From Streptomyces luomodiensis (lineage in GTDB: Bacteria > Actinomycetota > Actinomycetes > Streptomycetales > Streptomycetaceae), in contig NZ_CP117522.1 in assembly GCF_031679605.1 (NCBI RefSeq), positions 7,998,001-8,062,000 of the forward strand: a DNA stretch of 64,000 bases. Direction: 5' to 3'. Positions 60,434 to 64,000 of this stretch are shown piece by piece. Under the pieces are notes generated by a model that saw only the letters and a program-made list of their open reading frames with translations, searched no databases and was not told the origin of the DNA. The translations under genes were made by a program, and so were the position numbers. How positions within the stretch are numbered: position 1 is the first letter of the stretch; the number at the start of each line of letters is the position of its first letter.

Positions 60434-61323
60434 GCGCGGAGCCCGGTGTCCACCAGCCGCCGCGGGTTGTGGACCAGGATCTGCCGGCGCAGCGCGGCGT
60501 CGTCCACCCAGTCGCAGAAGAGGTCGGCGAGGTCGGCGACGTCCGGCGCGGACTCTCCCATCCGTACGAAGGGCCAGTCCGAGCCCCACAGCAACCGTGC
60601 CGGCGCGGCCTCGACCAGGGCGTCGTGGAACGGGCGGGCGTCCGCGTAGCCCCGGTCGGGGTCTCCCACGCGGCACAGCGTCAGCTTCACCCAGGCCGCG
60701 CCGTCCTTCACGCGGTCGAGCAGGGCACGGAAAGCCGCCGAGTCGGGGCCGGCGGCCACATCGGGCTGCGCCAGATGGTCCAGGACGACCGGGACGCCGG
60801 TGCCGGAGAACTCGTCCACCAGCCGGACGCAGTCCTCCAGCCCCGCCCAGATCTGCGCGTGGATGCCCAGCTCGCGCATGACCGGCGCCAGGGCACGGAA
60901 CGCCTCGGTCCCGATGGCGCCGGGGAAGCGCGCGCCGGTGGCCGGGGCGATGCGGTCGTTGAACCGCAGGGCCCGGACGCCGGCGGCGTGCAGCCGTGCC
61001 AGCTCACCGGCCGGGCAGTCGGCGGTGGCCACGCCTACGCCCACGGCCCGGCCCTCCGACCGCGCCAGCGCGTGCTCCAGCGCGCTCGTGTCGTTCCCGT
61101 AGGGCGCGGGCTGTACGAGCATCCCGCGCGCGGTGCCGGTGCGGTCGAGCATGCCGAGGTACGTTCCCGCAGGCGCGTCCGGGATCGGATAGGTGGACGG
61201 GCCGGTCGGGAACCGGTCGAAGGGCCCGAAGACGTGGGAGTGGCAGTCCCAGGCGTCGGCCGGGAAGTCCCGGGCCGCACGCGTGGGCATGCGCGGCGGG
61301 ACGGTGCCGTCTGTCGTGGTCAC
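60430..61323 (-). CDS. LigI-like amidohydrolase (2-pyrone-4,6-dicarboxylate hydrolase family)
   Basis: A 297-residue TIM-barrel amidohydrolase. The opening WDCHSHVFGP has His28/His30, with His183 (LDHLAQPD) and Asp249 (GSDWP) at the LigI-like catalytic positions. LigI opens a pyrone lactone in lignin-derived aromatic degradation. Relatives act on other lactones or ring-cleavage products, so the substrate is open. It starts 3 nt after the CMD-like gene and overlaps the ligase start. Confidence 0.85.
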   Translation of the reverse strand: MTTTDGTVPPRMPTRAARDFPADAWDCHSHVFGPFDRFPTGPSTYPIPDAPAGTYLGMLDRTGTARGMLVQPAPYGNDTSALEHALARSEGRAVGVGVATADCPAGELARLHAAGVRALRFNDRIAPATGARFPGAIGTEAFRALAPVMRELGIHAQIWAGLEDCVRLVDEFSGTGVPVVLDHLAQPDVAAGPDSAAFRALLDRVKDGAAWVKLTLCRVGDPDRGYADARPFHDALVEAAPARLLWGSDWPFVRMGESAPDVADLADLFCDWVDDAALRRQILVHNPRRLVDTGLRA

Positions 61324-61326
61324 GGC

Positions 61327-61956
61327 TCAGCCCGCCGTCTTCGTCATCTCGGCGGGCGCGCCGAGTGTGGCTTCGGGCAGCTCCATGAGCCGGCGCACCG
61401 GGCCGGCCGCGGACGCCAGTGGGCGCTCCCCGCCGGGCACCGGGATCCGGTGGACGTTCAAGGTCATGGCGACCAGCGTGTAGTAGCCGACGACGGACGA
61501 GAGTTCGACGGCTCCCACCTCGCCCCAGCGCTGCCAGACCCGCTGGTACACCTCTTCGTCGACATCGCCGGTCTGCTGGAGCGTGCGGGCGAACTCATGG
61601 ACGTCGTAGGCGTCCTGGTCGTGGAAGACGGGGGGCTCACCGACCCGGAGGGCCTCGACGATCTCCGCTGCCAGACCCGCGCGCAGCGCGGCGTCCGCGT
61701 GGATCGACCATTCGAGCTGGGCGGTCCAGCGACGGGCCACGACGAGGATGGCCAGCTCGTTGAGGTGTTCGGGCAGGCTGGTGCCGTACCGCAGGATCTC
61801 GCCGAACCGCTGCCAGCGGTCGGCGAGTTCGGGCCGGTGCAACGCCGCTCTCAGCGGTCCGACCAGCCGGGCGCGGGGTCCGTTCACGACGTCGCGGTAG
61901 ACCCTCTCCTGCTCCGGGGTCATCACCTCGGGGTCGAACAGTGGGATGCGGGGCAC
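61327..61956 (-). CDS. Carboxymuconolactone decarboxylase-like protein
   Basis: A 209-residue protein of the CMD/AhpD-like fold. The conserved helix is RRWTAQLEWSIHADAALRAGL (residues about 95-115; cited in part as EWSIHADAALRAGL). The AhpD CxxC peroxidase motif is absent, so it is not a thiol peroxidase. It resembles CMD-like proteins commonly placed in aromatic or lactone catabolic operons. GTG 61956 has AGGAGA upstream on its strand. The gap to the CoA-transferase is 53 nt. Confidence 0.8.
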   Translation of the reverse strand: MPRIPLFDPEVMTPEQERVYRDVVNGPRARLVGPLRAALHRPELADRWQRFGEILRYGTSLPEHLNELAILVVARRWTAQLEWSIHADAALRAGLAAEIVEALRVGEPPVFHDQDAYDVHEFARTLQQTGDVDEEVYQRVWQRWGEVGAVELSSVVGYYTLVAMTLNVHRIPVPGGERPLASAAGPVRRLMELPEATLGAPAEMTKTAG

Positions 61957-62009
61957 GAAGGACTCTCCTGGTTCTCGTTCGTTCGCTGAAGAGGGCGGTG
62001 ACCGGCTCG

Positions 62010-63179
62010 TCAGGCGCGGGTTTCGGCCGTGAGCTCGTGGGTGATCTCCGCCCCGTGCTGTCCGAGCAGTGGCGGGGCCGTGTCGAAGTCGAGCGCGGCG
62101 TTGCGAAAGCGCAGGGGGCTGACCACCTGGGGAACGGAACCCAGGGTCGGGTGCGGCAGGTGCCGGACCATCTCGCGGTGGCGCACCTGCTCGTCGGCGA
62201 AGGCCATCGGCACGGTGTTGATGGGGCCGCACGGCACCGAACGGCTGCCGAGTTCGTGCAGCCAGTGCTCGAGGTCGCCTTCGGCCAGCGTGTCCCGGAT
62301 GAGGGAGGTGAGCGCTTCCACGTTGCGCACGCGGGCCTCGTTGGTGGCGTAGTCGGGGTCGGCGGCGAGGTCGGGCATGCCGAGCGCCTCGCAGAACTGG
62401 ACGAACTGCCCGTCGTTGCCGACCGCGACGACGAGGTGGCCGTCCCGGCAGGGGTACACGTCCTGCGGCTGGATGTTCGGGTGCCGGTTGCCGCGGCGGA
62501 CCGGCACGTCACCGGAGATCAGGTGGTTCATCGCTTGGTTGGCGAGGATGCCGACCTGGACGTCCAGCATGGCGAGGTCGATGTGGTCGCCCTCCCCGGT
62601 GCGGTCCCGGTGGGCGAGGGCGGCCAGCACGCCGGTGGCCGCGTACATGCCGGTGAAGAGGTCCACCACCGGGATGCCGACCTTCTGCGGGCCCCCTCCC
62701 GGCCGGTCGTCGGGCTCGCCGGTGACGCTCATCAGCCCGCCCATGGCCTGGATCATGAAGTCGTAGGCGGCCTGGTCACGACGCGGGCCGGTCTGGCCGA
62801 AACCGGTGATCGAGCAGTAGATGAGGTCGGACTTGACGGCCCGCAGGTCCTCGTAGCCCAGTCCGTACCGGTCGAGCGTGCCGGCCTTGAAGTTCTCCAG
62901 CACGATGTCGCTGGTGGCGGCGAGCCGGCGGACGAGTTCCTGCCCCTCGGCGGTGGCGAGGTCCGCGGTGACCGAGCGCTTGCCCCGGTTGACGGAGAGG
63001 AAGTAGCCGGACTCCGTGTCCAGGAACGGCGGTCCCCAGGAGCGGGTGTCGTCGCCGGTGCCCGGCCGTTCGACCTTGATGACGTCGGCGCCGAGGTCGG
63101 CGAGCACCTGGCCGGCCCACGGTCCCGCCATGATGCGGCTCAGGTCGAGCACGCGCACATGCGTCAGCGGGCCCGTCAC
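62010..63179 (-). CDS. Class III (CaiB/BaiF family) CoA-transferase
   Basis: A 389-residue CoA-transferase. LSRIMAGPWAGQVLADLGADVIKVE is the family opening (cited in part: GPWAGQVLADLGADVIKVE). Catalytic Asp140 lies in AAYDFMIQAMGG. TGMYAATGVLAAL and GNDGQFVQFCEALG are also typical. It moves CoA between carboxylic acids such as an alkyl succinate, mesaconate or formate-like donor. GTG 63179 overlaps the GST-like gene's stop (GTGA). Confidence 0.92.
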   Translation of the reverse strand: MTGPLTHVRVLDLSRIMAGPWAGQVLADLGADVIKVERPGTGDDTRSWGPPFLDTESGYFLSVNRGKRSVTADLATAEGQELVRRLAATSDIVLENFKAGTLDRYGLGYEDLRAVKSDLIYCSITGFGQTGPRRDQAAYDFMIQAMGGLMSVTGEPDDRPGGGPQKVGIPVVDLFTGMYAATGVLAALAHRDRTGEGDHIDLAMLDVQVGILANQAMNHLISGDVPVRRGNRHPNIQPQDVYPCRDGHLVVAVGNDGQFVQFCEALGMPDLAADPDYATNEARVRNVEALTSLIRDTLAEGDLEHWLHELGSRSVPCGPINTVPMAFADEQVRHREMVRHLPHPTLGSVPQVVSPLRFRNAALDFDTAPPLLGQHGAEITHELTAETRA

Positions 63180-63826
63180 GACGCGCTCCCGGTGGCGAGT
63201 GCGGCGGAGTCGTCGACGATCCGCGTGGCGCGCATCGACGGACGCTCGGACACCTCGGCGTGCCATGCGGCGAGGTTCGGCCGCCCGGCGCGCCAGTGAA
63301 GTACGTCCCAGCGGAAGTCCAGGTGCGCCAGGGCGATCGCCACCGACACCCGGCCGATGTCGAAGCGTTCCCCGAGTTCGCCGGCGCGGGACTCGAGGTG
63401 GTCGAGCGTCGTCGTCACCTTCAGGCCGAAGGCGTCGAGGTAGGGGTCGGCGGCGTCGTGGGCGAGGCCACGGTCACGATGCCAGTTGCGCCATATGAGG
63501 AGCAGGTCGAGCAGGCCGTCACCGAGGGCCTGGAGCGAGGCCGCCCGGAAGTACTCCGCCTCGTCGCGCGGGTACAGCACCGTGTCACCCGCCCTGCGGG
63601 CGAAGAACTCGCAGATCACCCGGGAGTCGAGCAGGACGCGCCCGTCGTCGAGCAGCAGTGTGGGGATCTTGTTGAGCGGATTGGCGCTCAGCACCTTGGG
63701 GTTGGGCTCGGACATCTGCACCGGGGTGCGTTCGGTCTCGACGTCGTCCACCTGGCCCGTCTCGTGCAGTACGACCATGACCTTGCGGACGAACGGTGAT
63801 TTCGGGGACCAGAACAGTCGCACCAC
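63176..63826 (-). CDS. Glutathione S-transferase-like protein
   Basis: A 216-residue GST fold. The N-terminal thioredoxin-like domain has the Ser-containing LFWSPKSPFVRKV (possible catalytic serine), cis-proline KIPTLLLDDG and the DSRVICEFF acid-Ser motif that binds the gamma-glutamyl group. An all-helical C-terminal domain follows. Zeta-class relatives isomerise maleyl compounds. The start is GTG 63826 (or 63823), preceded by TAGGAG on its strand. It is the first clear gene of the operon. Confidence 0.88.
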   Translation of the reverse strand: MVRLFWSPKSPFVRKVMVVLHETGQVDDVETERTPVQMSEPNPKVLSANPLNKIPTLLLDDGRVLLDSRVICEFFARRAGDTVLYPRDEAEYFRAASLQALGDGLLDLLLIWRNWHRDRGLAHDAADPYLDAFGLKVTTTLDHLESRAGELGERFDIGRVSVAIALAHLDFRWDVLHWRAGRPNLAAWHAEVSERPSMRATRIVDDSAALATGSAS

Positions 63827-63833
63827 AGACTCC

Positions 63834-63872
63834 TAAGTCATTAATGCAGCTTTATAGCTTTTTACGGTAAGG
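63834..63872 (-). promoter_or_regulatory. AT-rich region upstream of the GST-like gene
   Basis: This is the most AT-rich patch seen in the window's final part, and on the minus strand it includes two AAAGCT copies around TATAA and an ATTAAT. It is a likely promoter or operator of the terminal operon. Individual -35 and -10 boxes cannot be assigned with confidence. Confidence 0.4.
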
Positions 63873-63905
63873 GTGTGCCCCTGTCGGTGGCAAGTCACCT
63901 CTGGG

Positions 63906-64000
63906 TCAGGCGTGGACGGAGATGTCCAGACGGACGACGTCACCGCGGTACATGCCGTCACCGACGAAGACCACGGACCCGTCCGCGTCGACCGCCGTGC
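63906..64000 (-). CDS. Partial CDS, C-terminal 30 residues of an unknown protein
   Basis: The window ends inside this gene. The readable tail is ...TAVDADGSVVFVGDG then MYRGDVVRLDISVHA and a stop at 63906-63908. The alternating hydrophobic pattern suggests a beta-strand-rich C-terminus; I do not recognise the family. The 79-nt AT-rich gap before the GST-like gene may separate it as its own unit. Confidence 0.6.
   Translation of the reverse strand, partial: TAVDADGSVVFVGDGMYRGDVVRLDISVHA

Noticed and set aside
61327..61956. AhpD-type peroxidase
   Set aside because: The CxxC motif needed for peroxidase activity is absent; only the CMD-like fold is supported.

Overview
The window reads as a chromosomal segment of a Streptomyces or close relative. 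It is very GC-rich with strong G/C preference at third codon positions and frequent GTG starts, and it carries bldD, an sIHF-type nucleoid protein, a helicase-dead type priA, and the gene order aminopeptidase P-like/efp/nusB/bldD/pyr operon/sIHF/gmk/rpoZ/coaBC/metK/priA/fmt, which is typical of Streptomyces core chromosome. No rRNA, tRNA, insertion sequence, prophage or CRISPR array was recognised.

Layout. (1) 0-4 kb: a proline-rich P-loop protein, an M24 peptidase homologue with altered metal ligands, efp, nusB, then bldD on the opposite strand with two abutting BldD boxes upstream. (2) 4.2-14.5 kb: the pyrimidine operon pyrR-pyrB-pyrC-(membrane protein)-carA-carB-pyrD-pyrF, headed by a PyrR-type RNA motif next to the pyrR ribosome-binding site. 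(3) 14.7-28.3 kb: sIHF, gmk, rpoZ, coaBC, metK, priA, fmt, an ABC exporter behind a SoxR-type 19-bp-spacer promoter, rsmB, a secreted serine hydrolase and rpe. (4) 28.4-32 kb: a SorC-type regulator, a decayed LanC cyclase fragment with tandem repeats, and a GuaB1/GMP-reductase-like gene behind a structured leader. (5) 32-38 kb: a DUF2637 pair, then a probable lysine catabolism unit (cationic amino acid permease, Lrp regulator, 5-aminopentanamidase davA, lysine 2-monooxygenase davB). (6) 38-45 kb: DUF5995 protein, uracil/xanthine permease, PEP mutase-like enzyme, ArsR-like regulator, MFS exporter and divergent ROK regulator. (7) 45.4-51 kb: FMN riboswitch and ribD-ribE-(32-codon ORF)-ribBA-ribH followed by hisE-hisG. 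(8) 51-59.5 kb: two CNNM/CBS membrane proteins, an 835-bp repeat-rich gene-free stretch, an EccA-like AAA ATPase, a uridine-kinase-like protein and a Tat-exported C39-type peptidase. (9) 59.5-64 kb: a compact minus-strand operon, cut by the window end, encoding a GST-like protein, a class III CoA-transferase, a carboxymuconolactone-decarboxylase-like protein, a LigI-like amidohydrolase and a glutathione-synthetase-like ATP-grasp ligase.

Most of the window is core metabolism: pyrimidine, riboflavin, histidine, SAM, CoA and GTP supply, with their RNA- and protein-based control elements. The accessory parts most worth following are the terminal operon (a GSH-synthetase-like ligase plus a GST homologue in a lineage that normally uses mycothiol), the SoxR-type promoter on the ABC exporter, the leader of the GuaB1-like gene, and the davBA-like lysine unit. 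Function calls rest on motif and family recognition by eye; no database search was run.
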